64,000 nucleotides of DNA, taken from NCBI RefSeq assembly GCF_009569385.1, contig NZ_WBOF01000001.1, positions 2,118,001 to 2,182,000 on the forward strand, given 5' to 3'. Shown here in pieces: positions 8,583 to 20,113 of the stretch; within the stretch, counting starts at the first letter, position 1, and each line of letters starts with the position of its first letter. Position numbers and translations under genes: made by a program. The notes under the pieces were generated by a model. That model was not told the origin of the DNA. It did not search any database and worked only from the letters and a program-made list of their open reading frames with translations. This stretch comes from Streptomyces kaniharaensis. GTDB lineage: Bacteria > Actinomycetota > Actinomycetes > Streptomycetales > Streptomycetaceae.

Positions 8583-9736
8583 TCGGTGATCGTTCCTCGC
8601 AGGTAGGCGGCCGCGTGACGGGCGCGCTCGCGGACGTCGTCGAGGTCGTCCCCGAAGACGTTGACGTGGCCGACCTTGCGGCCGGGCTTCACGTCCTTCC
8701 CGTACATGTGGATGCGCAGGCCCGGGTCGCGGGCCATGCAGTGCAGGAAGGCGTGGTACATGTCCGGGTAGTCGCCGCCGAGGACGTTGACCATCACCGT
8801 CCACCCGGCGCGCGGCCGGGGGTCGCCGAGCGGGAGGTCCAGCACGGCCCGCAGGTGGTTCTCGAACTGCGAGGTGACCGCGCCGTCCTGGGTCCAGTGC
8901 CCGGAGTTGTGCGGGCGCATGGCCAGCTCGTTGACCAGGATCCGGCCGTCCCGGGTCTGGAACAGCTCGACGGCGAGGTGGCCGGTGATGTCGAGCTCGC
9001 CGGCGATGCGCAGGGCGAGCTGCTGGGCCTCGTCGGAGAGGGCCGGGTCGAGGTCGGGGGCCGGGGCGATGACCTCGGCGCAGATGCCGTCCTCCTGGAC
9101 GCTCTCCACGACCGGGTAGGCGACGGCCTGGCCGCTGGGCGAGCGGACCACGTTGGCGGCCAGCTCGCGGACGTAGTCGACCTTCTCCTCGGCCAGTACC
9201 GGGACGCCGGCCAGGAAGGGGGCCTGCGCCTCCTGCTCGTCCTTCACGACCCAGACGCCCTTGCCGTCGTAGCCGCCGCGGACGGTCTTCAGCACGACCG
9301 GGTATCCCGCGCCCTCGCCGGCGAACGCGGTGACGTCGGCCGGGTCGGCGACGATCCGGTGCCGGGGGCAGGGCGCGCCGATGGAGTCGAGCCTGGCCCG
9401 CATCACGCCCTTGTCCTGGGCGTTGACCAGCGCGTCCGGGCCGGGCCGGACGGCGATGCCGTCGGCCTGCAGGGCCCGCAGGTGCTCGGTCGGGACGTGC
9501 TCGTGGTCGAAGGTGATCACGTCGCAGTCGGCCGCGAAGCGGCGCAGCGTGTCGAGGTCGCGGTAGTCGCCGAGCACCACCTCGGAGACGACCTGTGCCG
9601 CAGAGTCCTGGGGCGTGTCGGCGAGGAGCTTGAACCTGACCCCGAGCGGGATACCCGCCTGGTGTGCCATGCGGGCCAACTGCCCGCCGCCGATCATGCC
9701 CACCACTGGAAAATTCGCGTTGCCCGGGGAAGTCAC
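8579..9736 (-). CDS. purK: 5-(carboxyamino)imidazole ribonucleotide synthase
   Basis: A 385-residue ATP-grasp enzyme that makes N5-CAIR from AIR, bicarbonate and ATP, the step before PurE. Landmarks are [10 protein letters not shown] (residues 14-23), the ATP-grasp lid [17 protein letters not shown], the metal-binding [16 protein letters not shown], and the ATP-grasp C-terminal domain. I start it at the GTG at 9736 ([11 protein letters not shown]), since homology starts just after; the in-frame ATG at 9814 would add a 26-residue tail unlike the family. It heads the purK-purE unit. Confidence 0.93.
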   Translation of the reverse strand: MTSPGNANFPVVGMIGGGQLARMAHQAGIPLGVRFKLLADTPQDSAAQVVSEVVLGDYRDLDTLRRFAADCDVITFDHEHVPTEHLRALQADGIAVRPGPDALVNAQDKGVMRARLDSIGAPCPRHRIVADPADVTAFAGEGAGYPVVLKTVRGGYDGKGVWVVKDEQEAQAPFLAGVPVLAEEKVDYVRELAANVVRSPSGQAVAYPVVESVQEDGICAEVIAPAPDLDPALSDEAQQLALRIAGELDITGHLAVELFQTRDGRILVNELAMRPHNSGHWTQDGAVTSQFENHLRAVLDLPLGDPRPRAGWTVMVNVLGGDYPDMYHAFLHCMARDPGLRIHMYGKDVKPGRKVGHVNVFGDDLDDVRERARHAAAYLRGTITE

Positions 9737-9976
9737 CCCGCCAGGATATCCGGGCCGGTCGGGCACTTTGGAGCCGCGGGTGGGCCGTGAGTAGTGGACG
9801 CGCGTAGATGTCAACTTGGGCCCTGGCGGCTGAGCCGTTCGGTGGAAACCGGTAGCCTGGACGGCCAGGTCCTGGTCTACGCAGTCCGATCATGTGCGTG
9901 CACGCAGGGCACAAGGGGCGGGCAACGTACCCCGCGCACCGCCCTTTCGACCGCAGGCACATGGAGGCAGCCCGGT

Positions 9977-10528
9977 ATGGCGAAGTCCGCAGCTTCAAGC
10001 ACCCCGCTGGCGCAGAAACTGCGCGGGCTCACGGGAGAAGCCGTGAAGTTCGGCATCGTCGGCCTGGGCGGCGTGGTGGTCAACTTCGTCGTGTTCTGGG
10101 TCTGCATCAACGGCCTGCATCTGGCCACGCTGCGCTCGAACATCGCCGCCACGCTGATCGCCATCGCCACCAACTACCTCGGCTACCGCTACTGGCTCTA
10201 CCGGGACCGCGACGCCGCCTCCCGCAAGCGGGAGATCACGCTGTTCCTGGTGTTCAGCGGCATCGGCATGCTGATCGAGACCGGGCTGCTCGGCTTCTCG
10301 GTGTACGTGCTCGGCCTGGACTCGCACCTCGAGCAGGTCGCCGCCAAGGTCGTCGGCCTCGGGCTGGGCACGGTGTTCCGCTTCATCTCGTACCGCACCT
10401 GGGTGTTCAAGGCCCTGCCCGAGACCCCCGGGACTGGGGCGGCGGCTGCGGCCACCGGCGGCGAACTGGCCGCCCAGGCCGAGCTGATGCTGGCCGCCGA
10501 GGAGATCCGGTACGCCAAGGCCGAGTAG
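9977..10528 (+). CDS. GtrA-family membrane protein
   Basis: A 183-residue integral membrane protein with four hydrophobic segments at roughly residues 24-43, 53-70, 90-109 and 118-140, matching the GtrA fold. GtrA proteins are thought to help move lipid-linked sugars across the membrane for cell-surface glycosylation. Short positively charged loops ([10 protein letters not shown] and [10 protein letters not shown]) are typical. An Ala-rich acidic tail follows. The ATG at 9977 has GGAGG 9 nt upstream. It is divergent from purK and ends in a large palindrome. Confidence 0.85.
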   Translation: MAKSAASSTPLAQKLRGLTGEAVKFGIVGLGGVVVNFVVFWVCINGLHLATLRSNIAATLIAIATNYLGYRYWLYRDRDAASRKREITLFLVFSGIGMLIETGLLGFSVYVLGLDSHLEQVAAKVVGLGLGTVFRFISYRTWVFKALPETPGTGAAAAATGGELAAQAELMLAAEEIRYAKAE

Positions 10529-10544
10529 GGCCCGCACACCTCGA

Positions 10545-10580
10545 CGCGGGGCCCGTGAGCACGTGCTCACGGGCCCCGCG
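10545..10580 (+). terminator. 36-bp perfect palindrome terminator
   Basis: The 36 bases at 10545-10580 are a perfect palindrome (18 bp each side, centre CACGTG). It lies 17 bp after the GtrA-family stop codon and would fold into a very stable hairpin, so it is read as its terminator. Confidence 0.8.
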
Positions 10581-10686
10581 CATTCCCCGAGTTGCCCGGC
10601 CCGCATCCCGGAAGGACAGTGGTTACCGGAGGCGGGCACGGCCGGCGAACGATCGAGGCCAGGGGGGTTTCCCAGGAGGGCTCGCC

Positions 10687-11379
10687 ATGGCGTTCGTCCA
10701 GATCATCGACTGCAAGACCGACAAGCTCGACGACCTCAACCGGCTCATGGACACCTGGGCCGAGACGACCAAGGGCAAGCGAACCGCCTCTCACGCGGTG
10801 GTCGCCACCGACCGTGCCGACACCAAGCACGTGGTGGAGATCGTCGAATTCCCCTCCTACGAGGAGGCGATGAGGAACTCGAACCTGCCCGAGACGGACC
10901 GGATCTTCCGCGAGATGGTGGCGCTCTGCGACGCGCCGCCCACCTTCACCGATCTCGACGTGGTCCGCGACTCCCAGTTCAACAAGACCACCGCGAACCG
11001 GGTCTTCGACGAGATCGCCAAGGGCAACCTCGACGTGATCGACGAGTGCATGGCCGACGACTACCGCGACCACGACTTCGGCAGCGAGGGGGACGCTGTC
11101 GGCATAGCGGCGTTCCGGGACCGCTGCGGCGGCTACATGGGCGCCTTCGACTTCACCTTCTCGATCGAGAGCCAGATCTCCGAGGGCGACGAGGTCGCCA
11201 CCCGGTGGACCTGGCACGCCACGCAGAAGGCCGACTTCATGGGCGTGCCGAACACCGGCAAGTCCGTCACCGGGCGCGGGACGACGACCTTCAAGTTCAA
11301 GGACGGGAAGATCAAGGAAGGCTGGTGGCAGTGGGACGTCATGGGCCTGATGCGCCAGCTCGGGGTGATGCCCGGCTGA
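10687..11379 (+). CDS. Two-domain ABM-like plus SnoaL-like protein
   Basis: A 230-residue protein with two small alpha+beta barrel domains. Residues 1-95 (MAFVQIIDCKTDKLDDLNRLM...) look like a dimeric ferredoxin-fold domain of the antibiotic-biosynthesis-monooxygenase type. Residues 100-230 look like a SnoaL/NTF2-like domain (YRDHDFGSEGDAVG, FSIESQISEGDEVATRWTW, GRGTTTFKFKDGKI). Such domains act as cyclases or hydrolases, or bind small molecules. The SnoaL part keeps the acidic and His positions (DDYRDHD) seen in ester cyclases. Start ATG 10687 follows AGGAGG. It stands alone; the substrate is unknown. Confidence 0.7.
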   Translation: MAFVQIIDCKTDKLDDLNRLMDTWAETTKGKRTASHAVVATDRADTKHVVEIVEFPSYEEAMRNSNLPETDRIFREMVALCDAPPTFTDLDVVRDSQFNKTTANRVFDEIAKGNLDVIDECMADDYRDHDFGSEGDAVGIAAFRDRCGGYMGAFDFTFSIESQISEGDEVATRWTWHATQKADFMGVPNTGKSVTGRGTTTFKFKDGKIKEGWWQWDVMGLMRQLGVMPG

Positions 11380-11415
11380 CGACCGGGCACCGGTGCCCAG
11401 TCCTCGCCCCGGCCG

Positions 11416-12693
11416 CTAGTCCTCGCCCTGGCTGCGGCCGAGGAAGAGGGCGAACACCGGTGGCTTCAGCGAGAGCAGTTCGAGCCGGCCGCCGTCCGCC
11501 TCCGCGAGGTCGCGGGCGACGGCCAGCCCGATCCCCGTCGAGTTGCGGCCGCTGACCGCGCGTTCGAAGACCCGGTTGCCCAGCTCCGGAGGCACCCCGG
11601 CGCCCTGGTCCTGCACCTCGACGACGACCGAGGTGCCGGAGGGCCGCACCCGCAGGGTGATCGCCCCGGCGCCGTGCATCAGCGAGTTCTCGATCAGGGT
11701 GGCGAGCACCTGGGCGACCGTGCCCGGGGTGCCGACCGCGACGACGCCGCGCAGGCCCTCCAGGGTGAGCACCCGGCCGGTCTCGCGCAGGGACGGGCCC
11801 CACTCCTCCACCTGCTGCTTGATGACCTCGTCCAGGTCGAAGGCGACCGCGGTGGGGCTGCGCGGGTCGCGCTGGGTGGTGAGCAGCCGCTGGACGACGT
11901 CGGTGAGCCGCTCGACCTGCTGGAGGGCGATGGTCGCCTCCTCCTTGACGGTCTCCGGGTCCTCGGCGAGGGCGGTGATCTCCTCCAGCCGCATGGACAG
12001 CGCGGTGAGCGGGGTGCGCAGCTGGTGCGAGGCGTCGGCGGCGAGCCGGCGTTCGGCGGTGAGCATCCGGGCGATCCGCTCGGCGCTGACGTCCAGCACC
12101 TCGGCGACCCGGTCGAGTTCGGGCACGCCGTAGCGGCGGTCGCGCGGGCGCGGGTCGCCGGAGCCGAGCCGTTCGGCGGTCTCGGCGAGGTCGGTGAGCG
12201 GGCGGGCGAGCCGCTTGGCCTGCCAGACGGCGAGGGCGACGGCGGCCTGGACGGCGAGCAACGCGACCACGCCGAGGAGCAGCAGCATGTTGGCGATCTC
12301 GTGGTCGACGCCCTCGCGGGACTGCTCGACGGTGACCGTCTCGCCGCTGTTGCCGTGCTCCACGGCCTTCAGCAGGTGGTTCCCGGCCGGGCGCTCACCG
12401 GCCGAGACGACCGCCTGGCCGGGGATCTGCACCTCGATGTAGCTGCCCTCGGTGACCTGGCTCTCGAAGGCCCGCCCGGTGACCCCCTCGTTGGCCGCGA
12501 TCCGGTTCTCCACCAGCGCGAGCACCCGAACCGCGGCCGCGTCCACCCGGTCCTGGGCCGAGCTGACGATGGTGCGCTTCTCGACCAGGGCCAGCGGCAC
12601 GCAGAACACCACGACCACCACCAGGACGACGCACAGCAGCGAGTTGATCATCCGGCGTTTCACGCTGCCGCTCCCCGTGGTGTTCCTCTTCAT
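11416..12693 (-). CDS. Sensor histidine kinase
   Basis: A 425-residue membrane histidine kinase, partner of the response regulator just upstream. A first membrane segment lies at about residues 15-35, then an extracytoplasmic domain of about 100 residues, then a second membrane segment near residues 130-152 and a HAMP linker. The phosphoacceptor is His223 in ADASHQLRTPL. The ATPase domain has IENSLMHGAG (N box), QDQGAGVP (G1) and GIGLAVARDL (G2). I chose the ATG at 12693, which has a CCGGAG site at good spacing, over the GTG 18 nt upstream. The signal sensed is unknown. Confidence 0.92.
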   Translation of the reverse strand: MKRNTTGSGSVKRRMINSLLCVVLVVVVVFCVPLALVEKRTIVSSAQDRVDAAAVRVLALVENRIAANEGVTGRAFESQVTEGSYIEVQIPGQAVVSAGERPAGNHLLKAVEHGNSGETVTVEQSREGVDHEIANMLLLLGVVALLAVQAAVALAVWQAKRLARPLTDLAETAERLGSGDPRPRDRRYGVPELDRVAEVLDVSAERIARMLTAERRLAADASHQLRTPLTALSMRLEEITALAEDPETVKEEATIALQQVERLTDVVQRLLTTQRDPRSPTAVAFDLDEVIKQQVEEWGPSLRETGRVLTLEGLRGVVAVGTPGTVAQVLATLIENSLMHGAGAITLRVRPSGTSVVVEVQDQGAGVPPELGNRVFERAVSGRNSTGIGLAVARDLAEADGGRLELLSLKPPVFALFLGRSQGED

Positions 12694-12726
12694 GGGCCGG
12701 GCTCCGGCCACGCTCCGCGTACGGGG

Positions 12727-13401
12727 CTAATTCTTCTCGAACCGGAAACCGACTCCGCGCACGGTGGCGATGTAGCGCGGGTTGGCGGCATCGTCGCCGA
12801 GCTTCTTGCGCAGCCAGGAGATGTGCATGTCGAGGGTCTTGGTCGAGGTCCACCAGGTGGTGTCCCAGACCTGCCGCATGATCTCCTCGCGGGTGACCAC
12901 CCGGCCGGCGTCCCGGACGAGCACGCGCAGCAGCTCGAACTCCTTGGCGGAGAGGGTGAGCTCCTCCTCGCCGAGCCAGGCGCGGTGGGACTCGATGTCG
13001 ATCTTCACGCCGTGCGCGCCGGTGGTGAGCTGGTCGACGTTGCCGCGCCGCAGCAGCGCCCGGACGCGGGCGAGCAGCTCGGCCAGGCGGAACGGCTTGG
13101 TGACGTAGTCGTCGGCGCCGGCGTCGAGGCCGACGACGGTGTCCACCTCGTCGGCGCGGGCGGTGAGCACCAGGACGGGGCAGCTCTTGCCGTCGGCGCG
13201 CAGTCGGCGGCAGACCTCCAGGCCGTCCATCTCGGGCAGGCCGAGGTCGAGGACGACGAGGTCGACCTCCTCGGTCAGGCCGGCGGCGAGCGCGGTGGGG
13301 CCGTCCTCGCGGACGAGCACCTCGTAGCCCTCGCGGCGCAGGGCCCGGGCCAGCGGTTCGGAGATCGCCGGATCGTCCTCGGCGAGCAGCACACAGGTCA
13401 T
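12727..13401 (-). CDS. OmpR-family response regulator
   Basis: A 224-residue two-domain regulator. The receiver domain has the acidic pocket AEDD, the phosphorylated Asp52 (VVLDLGLPEMDG), Thr in LTARAD and Lys in VTKPF. The C-terminal winged helix has the recognition region RDAGRVVTREEIMRQVW and ends with TVRGVGFRFE. It is followed by its kinase gene 33 bp downstream. A -10-like TACCAT (13413-13408) ends 6 nt before the ATG, suggesting a leaderless mRNA. A Rex-like operator lies 39 bp upstream of the start codon. Confidence 0.93.
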   Translation of the reverse strand: MTCVLLAEDDPAISEPLARALRREGYEVLVREDGPTALAAGLTEEVDLVVLDLGLPEMDGLEVCRRLRADGKSCPVLVLTARADEVDTVVGLDAGADDYVTKPFRLAELLARVRALLRRGNVDQLTTGAHGVKIDIESHRAWLGEEELTLSAKEFELLRVLVRDAGRVVTREEIMRQVWDTTWWTSTKTLDMHISWLRKKLGDDAANPRYIATVRGVGFRFEKN

Positions 13402-13439
13402 GTGGTGATGGTAGTCCGCCGGGGTATGGCCGATCGCCC

Positions 13440-13455
13440 TGTGAAGTAGTTCACA
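13440..13455. promoter_or_regulatory. Rex-type operator (redox)
   Basis: TGTGAAGTAGTTCACA is TGTGAA-N4-TTCACA. Both half-sites match the operator known for the NADH/NAD+-sensing repressor Rex of Streptomyces (TGTGAACGCGTTCACA); only the four central bases differ. It sits between the response regulator (start 13401, minus) and the peptide transporter (start 13731, plus), much closer to the former. Binding is inferred from the match alone. Confidence 0.6.
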
Positions 13456-13730
13456 GAGCGTGATCGTTATATAAGGCTTTGCGTCCGCTCAACGAACAGC
13501 TGCCGACCGGCTGTTTGCTGAAGATTCCGCCTTTGGATCTTGCAACCGAAGGAAGAGATGGGCATTTACCATGGATCAATCAGGTCGATCTTCTGCGATC
13601 TTGATCATTCCCCCACCTGATTCATGGTTTTTGTCATCTGATAACGCCCAATATCGCCACGTAGAGTGTTTCCGTCCACGTCCGCCGCCACCCCCTCAGG
13701 CGGACGCTGTCAGGCAAGGAACCCCTACTC
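13456..13730. other. Gene-free promoter region
   Basis: This stretch is AT-rich for the window and carries no convincing gene. It holds a small inverted repeat (AACAGC at 13495-13500 with GCTGTT at 13510-13515) and should hold the promoter of the POT transporter; a TTGTCA at 13631-13636 is one possible -35 element, but I could not settle the -10. Confidence 0.6.
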
Positions 13731-15239
<1,509 letters not shown>

Positions 15240-15265
15240 CGCAGGCCTCCTGCGCGACACCGCCT

Positions 15266-15306
15266 CCGGGGCCGGTGCGGATTCCTGAGATCCGCACCGG
15301 CCCCGG
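15266..15306 (+). terminator. Terminator of the peptide transporter gene
   Basis: A perfect 17-bp stem (15266-15282 with 15290-15306) and a 7-nt loop, 27 bp after the transporter stop codon. Confidence 0.85.
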
Positions 15307-15352
15307 TCGTTCTTCCCGGCGTGGCCCGCCAACGCCGTGCGAAGGTGACGGG

Positions 15353-17467
15353 ATGCCGACCGACACCCTGCCCCGCCAGCTCGCCCGCACCCGGCGCTTC
15401 GCCCTGGGCACCCCCGCCCACCCGGCCGTCACCGCCGACGGCGGCACCGTCCTGTTCCTGCGCAGCCGGGGCGGCACCGACCCGCTCACCTGTCTGTGGG
15501 AGCTCGACACCGCCACCGGCGCGGAACGGCTGCTCGTCGACCCGTCCACCCTCGCCGCCGACACCGAGCTCCCCGAGGTCGAACGCGTCCGCCGTGAACG
15601 CGCCCGGGTCGCCGCCACCGGCATCACCGCGTACGGCACCGACGCCACCGGCCGGCTCGCCGTCTTCGCCCTCGGCGGCGGACTCTGGCTCGCCGACACC
15701 ACCGACGGCACCGTCCGCCGGATCCCCACCGCCACCGAGGTGTACGACCCGCGCCTCGACCCGGCCGGCCACCGGATCGCCTACGTCGGCGGCGGCGCCC
15801 TCCGCGTGGTCGGGGCCGACGGCAGCGGCGACCGGGCGCTCGCCGAACCCGAGGCCGGGGACGTGACGTACGGCGTCGCCGACCACGTCGCCGGCGAGTC
15901 GATGCACCGCAGCCGCGCCCACTGGTGGTCACCGGACGGCACCGCACTGCTCGTCGCCCGCGTCGACAACCGCCCGGTCGCCCGCCTCTACCTCGCCGAC
16001 CCGGCCGATCCGCAGCGGCGGCCGCGCGTCGTCCGGTACCCGTCGGCCGGCACCGCCAACGCCGACGTGTCGCTCTGGCTGCTGGGCCTGGACACTGATC
16101 ACACCGGGAATGGGGGCCGCACCGAAGTCCGCTGGGACCGGGCCGGCTTCGAGTACCTCACCGCCGCCGGCTGGGACGGCCACGGCCCGTACGCCGCCGT
16201 GCAGACCCGCGACCAGCGCACCGTCCGCACCCTGGCGATCGAGCCCGACGGCAGCACCCGGCTGCTCGCCGAGCGGCGCGACGAGCACTGGGTCGAACTC
16301 GTCCCCGGCCTGCCGGTGCGCACCGCCTCCGGCGCCCTCGTCGACTCCGCCGACCACGGCGACACCCGGCACCTCACCGTCGACGGCAAGCCCGTCACCC
16401 CCGCCGGCCTCCAGCTGCGCGAGGTGCTCGGGACGGAGGGCGGGCAGGTGCTGTTCACCGCCCTCGACGACCCCACCGAGACCCACCTCTGGCTGTACGA
16501 ACCCGACCTCGGCATACGGAGGCTGAGCGACGGCCCAGGCGTCCACACCGGTGTTCGGCACGGCGGCACGCTGGTCCTCACCACCCGCTCCGAGCGCTTC
16601 CCGGCCGGCCGGACCACCGTCCACCGCGACGGCGCCCCGGCGCTCCCGCTGACCTCGCACGCCCAGCCGCCCGTCCTGACCGCGCGCCCCGAACTGCTCC
16701 GCCTCGGCCCGCGAGAACTGCGCGCCGCGCTCTTCCTCCCCGCCGGACACCGCCCCGAGGACGGCCCGCTGCCCGTCCTGCTCGACCCGTACGGCGGGCC
16801 CGCGATGAACATCGTCACCACCGGCGGCGGCTGGTGGGACCTGGTCTCGCAGTGGTTCGCCGACCAGGGCTTCGCCGTGCTCGTCATCGACGGCCGCGGC
16901 ACGCCGGGGCGCGGTCCCCGCTGGGACAAGACGATCTTCGCGGACCGGGCCACCCCCGCCCTGGAGGACCAGGTCGAGGGCCTCCACGAGCTCGCCCGGC
17001 TGCGGCCCGGGCTGCTCGACCTCGGCCGGGTCGGCATCCGCGGCTGGTCCTACGGCGGCTACCTCGCCGCGCTCGCCGTCCTACGGCGCCCGGACCTCTT
17101 CCACGCCGCCTCCGCCGGGGGCGCCCCCACCGACCAGCGGCTCTACGACACCCACTGGGTGGAGCGCTTCCTCGGCCACCCCGACGAGCACCCCGAGCGC
17201 TACGAGATCAGCTCGCTGATCGCCGACGCACCGAACCTGCGCCGCCCGCTGCTGCTGATCCACGGCCTGGCCGACGACAACGTGTTCCCCGTCCACGTCC
17301 TGCGGCTCTCCAGCGCCCTCCTCGCCGCCGGCCGCCCCCACGAGGTCCTCCCGCTCAGCAACACCGGCCACTCCCCCACCGACGAGACGGTGGCCGAGAA
17401 CCTGCTGCTGCACGAACTGTCCTTCCTGAAGCGCTCCTTGGGCATCGGACAGCCGGGCATCGGATAG
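15353..17467 (+). CDS. S9-family (DPP IV-like) serine peptidase
   Basis: A 704-residue prolyl-oligopeptidase-family enzyme. Residues 1-450 form the beta-propeller part, including DVTYGVADHVAGESMHR, which resembles the N-terminal-amine-binding Glu region of DPP IV. The C-terminal alpha/beta hydrolase has LDPYGGPAMN, VIDGRGTPGRG, the nucleophile Ser566 in GWSYGG, the acid in GLADDNVFP and His in NTGHSP. There is no signal peptide, so it is probably cytosolic and cuts peptides after uptake; dipeptidyl release is likely but not proven. The ATG at 15353 lies 47 bp beyond the previous terminator. Confidence 0.9.
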   Translation: MPTDTLPRQLARTRRFALGTPAHPAVTADGGTVLFLRSRGGTDPLTCLWELDTATGAERLLVDPSTLAADTELPEVERVRRERARVAATGITAYGTDATGRLAVFALGGGLWLADTTDGTVRRIPTATEVYDPRLDPAGHRIAYVGGGALRVVGADGSGDRALAEPEAGDVTYGVADHVAGESMHRSRAHWWSPDGTALLVARVDNRPVARLYLADPADPQRRPRVVRYPSAGTANADVSLWLLGLDTDHTGNGGRTEVRWDRAGFEYLTAAGWDGHGPYAAVQTRDQRTVRTLAIEPDGSTRLLAERRDEHWVELVPGLPVRTASGALVDSADHGDTRHLTVDGKPVTPAGLQLREVLGTEGGQVLFTALDDPTETHLWLYEPDLGIRRLSDGPGVHTGVRHGGTLVLTTRSERFPAGRTTVHRDGAPALPLTSHAQPPVLTARPELLRLGPRELRAALFLPAGHRPEDGPLPVLLDPYGGPAMNIVTTGGGWWDLVSQWFADQGFAVLVIDGRGTPGRGPRWDKTIFADRATPALEDQVEGLHELARLRPGLLDLGRVGIRGWSYGGYLAALAVLRRPDLFHAASAGGAPTDQRLYDTHWVERFLGHPDEHPERYEISSLIADAPNLRRPLLLIHGLADDNVFPVHVLRLSSALLAAGRPHEVLPLSNTGHSPTDETVAENLLLHELSFLKRSLGIGQPGIG

Positions 17468-17487
17468 CCGCGGCATCGGATCGACGA

Positions 17488-17525
17488 AGGCCCCCGCGCC
17501 CGCCACCCCGGGGGCGCGGGGGCCT
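17488..17525. terminator. Bidirectional terminator between S9 peptidase and hutI
   Basis: A perfect 14-bp stem of mostly G and C (17488-17501 with 17512-17525) between two converging genes, 21 bp past one stop codon and 16 bp past the other. It can serve both. Confidence 0.85.
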
Positions 17526-17540
17526 CCCGCCGTCCGGGTC

Positions 17541-18716
17541 TCAGACTTCCCGGACGCCTGCCCGCCAGACGGCCGCGGTGAGCGGCACACCCGGGCGGTA
17601 CGCGAGGTGCACGTGTGAGGGCGCGTCCAACAGCAGCAGGTCCGCGCGCGAGCCGACCGCGATCGTGCCCACGTCGCTGCGCCGCAGGGCGTGGGCGCCG
17701 CCCGCCGTCGCCGCCCAGACCGCCTCGTCCGGCGTCATGCCCATCTCCCGCACCGCCACCGCGATGCAGAACGCCATCGAACTGGTGAAGCTGGAGCCCG
17801 GGTTGCAGTCGGTGGACAGCGCCACCACCGCGCCCGCGTCCAGCAGCCGACGGCCGCTCGGGTACTCGGCGCGGGTGGAGAACTCCGCCCCCGGCAGCAG
17901 GGTCGCGACCGTCGCCGAACCCGCCAGCGCCGCCACGTCCTCGTCCGTCAGGTGGGTGCAATGGTCCGCCGAGGCGGCCCCCAGCTCGACGGCGAGCTGC
18001 ACGCCCGGCCCGTACGTGAGCTGGTTGGCGTGCACCCGGGGGGTGAGGCCGCGCTCGATGCCCGCCGTCAGGACGGCCCGCGCCTGGTCGCCGTCGAAGG
18101 CGCCCTTCTCGCAGAACACGTCCACCCAACGGGCGTGCGGAGCGCAGGCGTCCAGCATCTCGCCGGTGACCAGGTCGACGTAGCCAGCCGGGTCCTCGGC
18201 GTACTCGGGGGCCACGATGTGCGCCCCCAGGTAGGTGGTCTCCGGGGTGTGCTTCGCGGCGATCCGCAGCGCCCGGGCCTCGTCGGCCACGGTCAGCCCG
18301 TAGCCGGACTTGCACTCGATGGTGGTGGTGCCCTGGCGCAGCGCCTCCCGGACGAACCCGGCCAGGTTCGCGTCCAGTTCGGCGTCGCTCGCGGCCCGGG
18401 TGGCGGCCACCGTGGTCCGGATCCCGCCGGCGGTGTACGACTGGCCGGACATCCGGGCGTTGAACTCGGCGGTGCGGTCCCCCGCGAACACCAGGTGGGC
18501 GTGCGAGTCGACGAAGCCGGGCAGCAGCGCCCGGCCCTCGGCGTCGACGCGCTCGTCCGCCGCCGGGGCCTGGGCGGCCGGGCCGACCCAGGCGACGCGG
18601 TCGCCGTCGATCACCACGGCCGCGTCGGTCAGCAGGCCGAGCGGGCCGGTGCCCTGCCCGGGGTCGTTGGTGACCAGGCTGCCGATGCCCGTGATCAAGG
18701 TGGTCCTGGTACTCAA
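17541..18716 (-). CDS. hutI: Imidazolonepropionase
   Basis: A 391-residue amidohydrolase that opens 4-imidazolone-5-propionate to N-formimino-L-glutamate, step three of histidine breakdown. Metal and substrate residues appear in [15 protein letters not shown] (near residue 72), [24 protein letters not shown] and STDCNPGSS, the standard HutI series. I start it at a TTG at 18716, the only start with a ribosome site (GGAAGG, 8 nt away) that gives the family length. It is the last gene of the hutU-M20-hutF-hutI unit, 35 bp after hutF, and is closed by a shared terminator. Confidence 0.92.
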   Translation of the reverse strand: MSTRTTLITGIGSLVTNDPGQGTGPLGLLTDAAVVIDGDRVAWVGPAAQAPAADERVDAEGRALLPGFVDSHAHLVFAGDRTAEFNARMSGQSYTAGGIRTTVAATRAASDAELDANLAGFVREALRQGTTTIECKSGYGLTVADEARALRIAAKHTPETTYLGAHIVAPEYAEDPAGYVDLVTGEMLDACAPHARWVDVFCEKGAFDGDQARAVLTAGIERGLTPRVHANQLTYGPGVQLAVELGAASADHCTHLTDEDVAALAGSATVATLLPGAEFSTRAEYPSGRRLLDAGAVVALSTDCNPGSSFTSSMAFCIAVAVREMGMTPDEAVWAATAGGAHALRRSDVGTIAVGSRADLLLLDAPSHVHLAYRPGVPLTAAVWRAGVREV

Positions 18717-18751
18717 GACAACGCCTTCCGAAGGGAGTTGGACAAGAACGT

Positions 18752-20113
18752 TCAGCAGTCCAGCGCGCCGATCGCGGAGCGCAGCGCCCCCGGCACGTCG
18801 GCCACCAGCTGGTGCACGCCGTCCCGGACGACGTGCCGCCCGCCGACCACGACGTGCCGCACGTCCGCCGCCGAGGCCGCGAAGACCGCGATCTCGGCGC
18901 CGAGCCGGGGCGGCGGCCCGGCGGTGCGCACCGAGTCGAGGGCGATCACGGTGAAGTCGGCGAGCGCGCCGGCCTCGATCCGCCCGGCCTCCGGCCAGCC
19001 GAGCGAGGCATGCCCGTCCTCGGTGCCGGCCCGCAGCAGAGCGTTCGCCGTCCAGTGCCCGCGGGTGCGGGTGCGCAGCCGCTCGTCCAGCTCCAGCGCG
19101 CGCGCCTCCTCGAACGGGTCGATGATCGCGTGGCTGTCGCTGCCGAGGGTGACCGGGCAGCCGGCCGAGGCGAGCCGGCGGGCCGGGCCGATGCCGTCCG
19201 CGAGGTCCCGCTCGGTGGTGGGGCACATGCAGATGGTGGTGGAGCTGTCGGTGAGGAGCTTGACGTCCTCGTCGGTGAGGTGGGTGGCGTGGACGGCCGA
19301 GGTGCGCGGCCCGAGCGCGCCGTGGTCGGCGAGCAGCCGGGTCGGGGTGACGCCGTGTGCGGTGAGGCACGCGTCGTTCTCGGCGGTCTGCTCGGACAGG
19401 TGGACGTGCAGCGGCGCCTTGCGCATGGCGGCCCAGTGGGCGACGGTGCCGAGCTGCTCGGCGGGGACGGCCCGCACCGAGTGGATTGCGGCGCCGATCC
19501 GGGCGTGTTCGCGCGGCTTGAGCGCGTCGGCCCGCTCGGCCCAGGCGTCGGCGTCGCCGTCGCTGAAGCGCAGCTGCGGCCGGGTCGGTTCGGCGCCGAA
19601 GCCGGAGGACAGGTAGCAGGTGTCGAGCAGGGTGATCCGGATGCCGGCCCGGGCGGCGGCCTCGATCAGCGCCTCGCCCATCGCGTTGGGGTCGCCGTAG
19701 CGGGCGCCGCCAGGCGCGTGGTGCAGGTAGTGGAACTCGCCGACGGCGGTGATCCCGGCGAGCGCCATCTCGGCGTAGACGGCGGTGGCGAGTTCCAGGT
19801 AGCCGTCCGGGTCGAGCGCGCCGGCGAACCGGTACATGGTGTCGCGCCAGGTCCAGAACGTCCCGGAGCCGACCTGGACGTGCCCGCGCAGCGCCCGGTG
19901 GAAGGCGTGCGAGTGGGCGTTGGCCTGGCCGGGCACCAGCAGTCCGTCGAGGCGGACGGCGTCGGGCGGGCAGGGTCCGCTGTCCGGCTCCACCTGGGCG
20001 ATCTTCCCGTCGGGGCCGGTGGTGATCAGCACGTCCTGCTCGACCACCGGCCCGTTGGGGTGCGGCAGCCATGCGTACTGCGCCCAGTAGGCCACGGAGG
20101 TCGATGAGGTCAC
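18752..20113 (-). CDS. hutF: Formimidoylglutamate deiminase
   Basis: A 453-residue amidohydrolase-superfamily zinc enzyme that converts N-formimino-L-glutamate to N-formyl-L-glutamate and ammonia. Visible metal-site motifs are [13 protein letters not shown] (near residue 65), PLHVHLSEQ (near residue 235), [10 protein letters not shown] and [16 protein letters not shown]; the last, with its SDSHA, is typical of HutF and separates it from HutI. I chose the GTG at 20113, which overlaps the upstream stop as GTGA; another GTG six bases earlier is possible. Its presence means this organism uses the five-step pathway with a formylglutamate intermediate, so a deformylase is also needed. Confidence 0.9.
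   Translation of the reverse strand: MTSSTSVAYWAQYAWLPHPNGPVVEQDVLITTGPDGKIAQVEPDSGPCPPDAVRLDGLLVPGQANAHSHAFHRALRGHVQVGSGTFWTWRDTMYRFAGALDPDGYLELATAVYAEMALAGITAVGEFHYLHHAPGGARYGDPNAMGEALIEAAARAGIRITLLDTCYLSSGFGAEPTRPQLRFSDGDADAWAERADALKPREHARIGAAIHSVRAVPAEQLGTVAHWAAMRKAPLHVHLSEQTAENDACLTAHGVTPTRLLADHGALGPRTSAVHATHLTDEDVKLLTDSSTTICMCPTTERDLADGIGPARRLASAGCPVTLGSDSHAIIDPFEEARALELDERLRTRTRGHWTANALLRAGTEDGHASLGWPEAGRIEAGALADFTVIALDSVRTAGPPPRLGAEIAVFAASAADVRHVVVGGRHVVRDGVHQLVADVPGALRSAIGALDC

Noticed and set aside
9796-9807. GGACGCGCGTAG near purK, similar to the nucleoside palindrome
   Set aside because: It matches 10 of 12 bases, loses the first two and with them the dyad symmetry, and lies before a purine-synthesis rather than a catabolic gene. 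It is probably chance.
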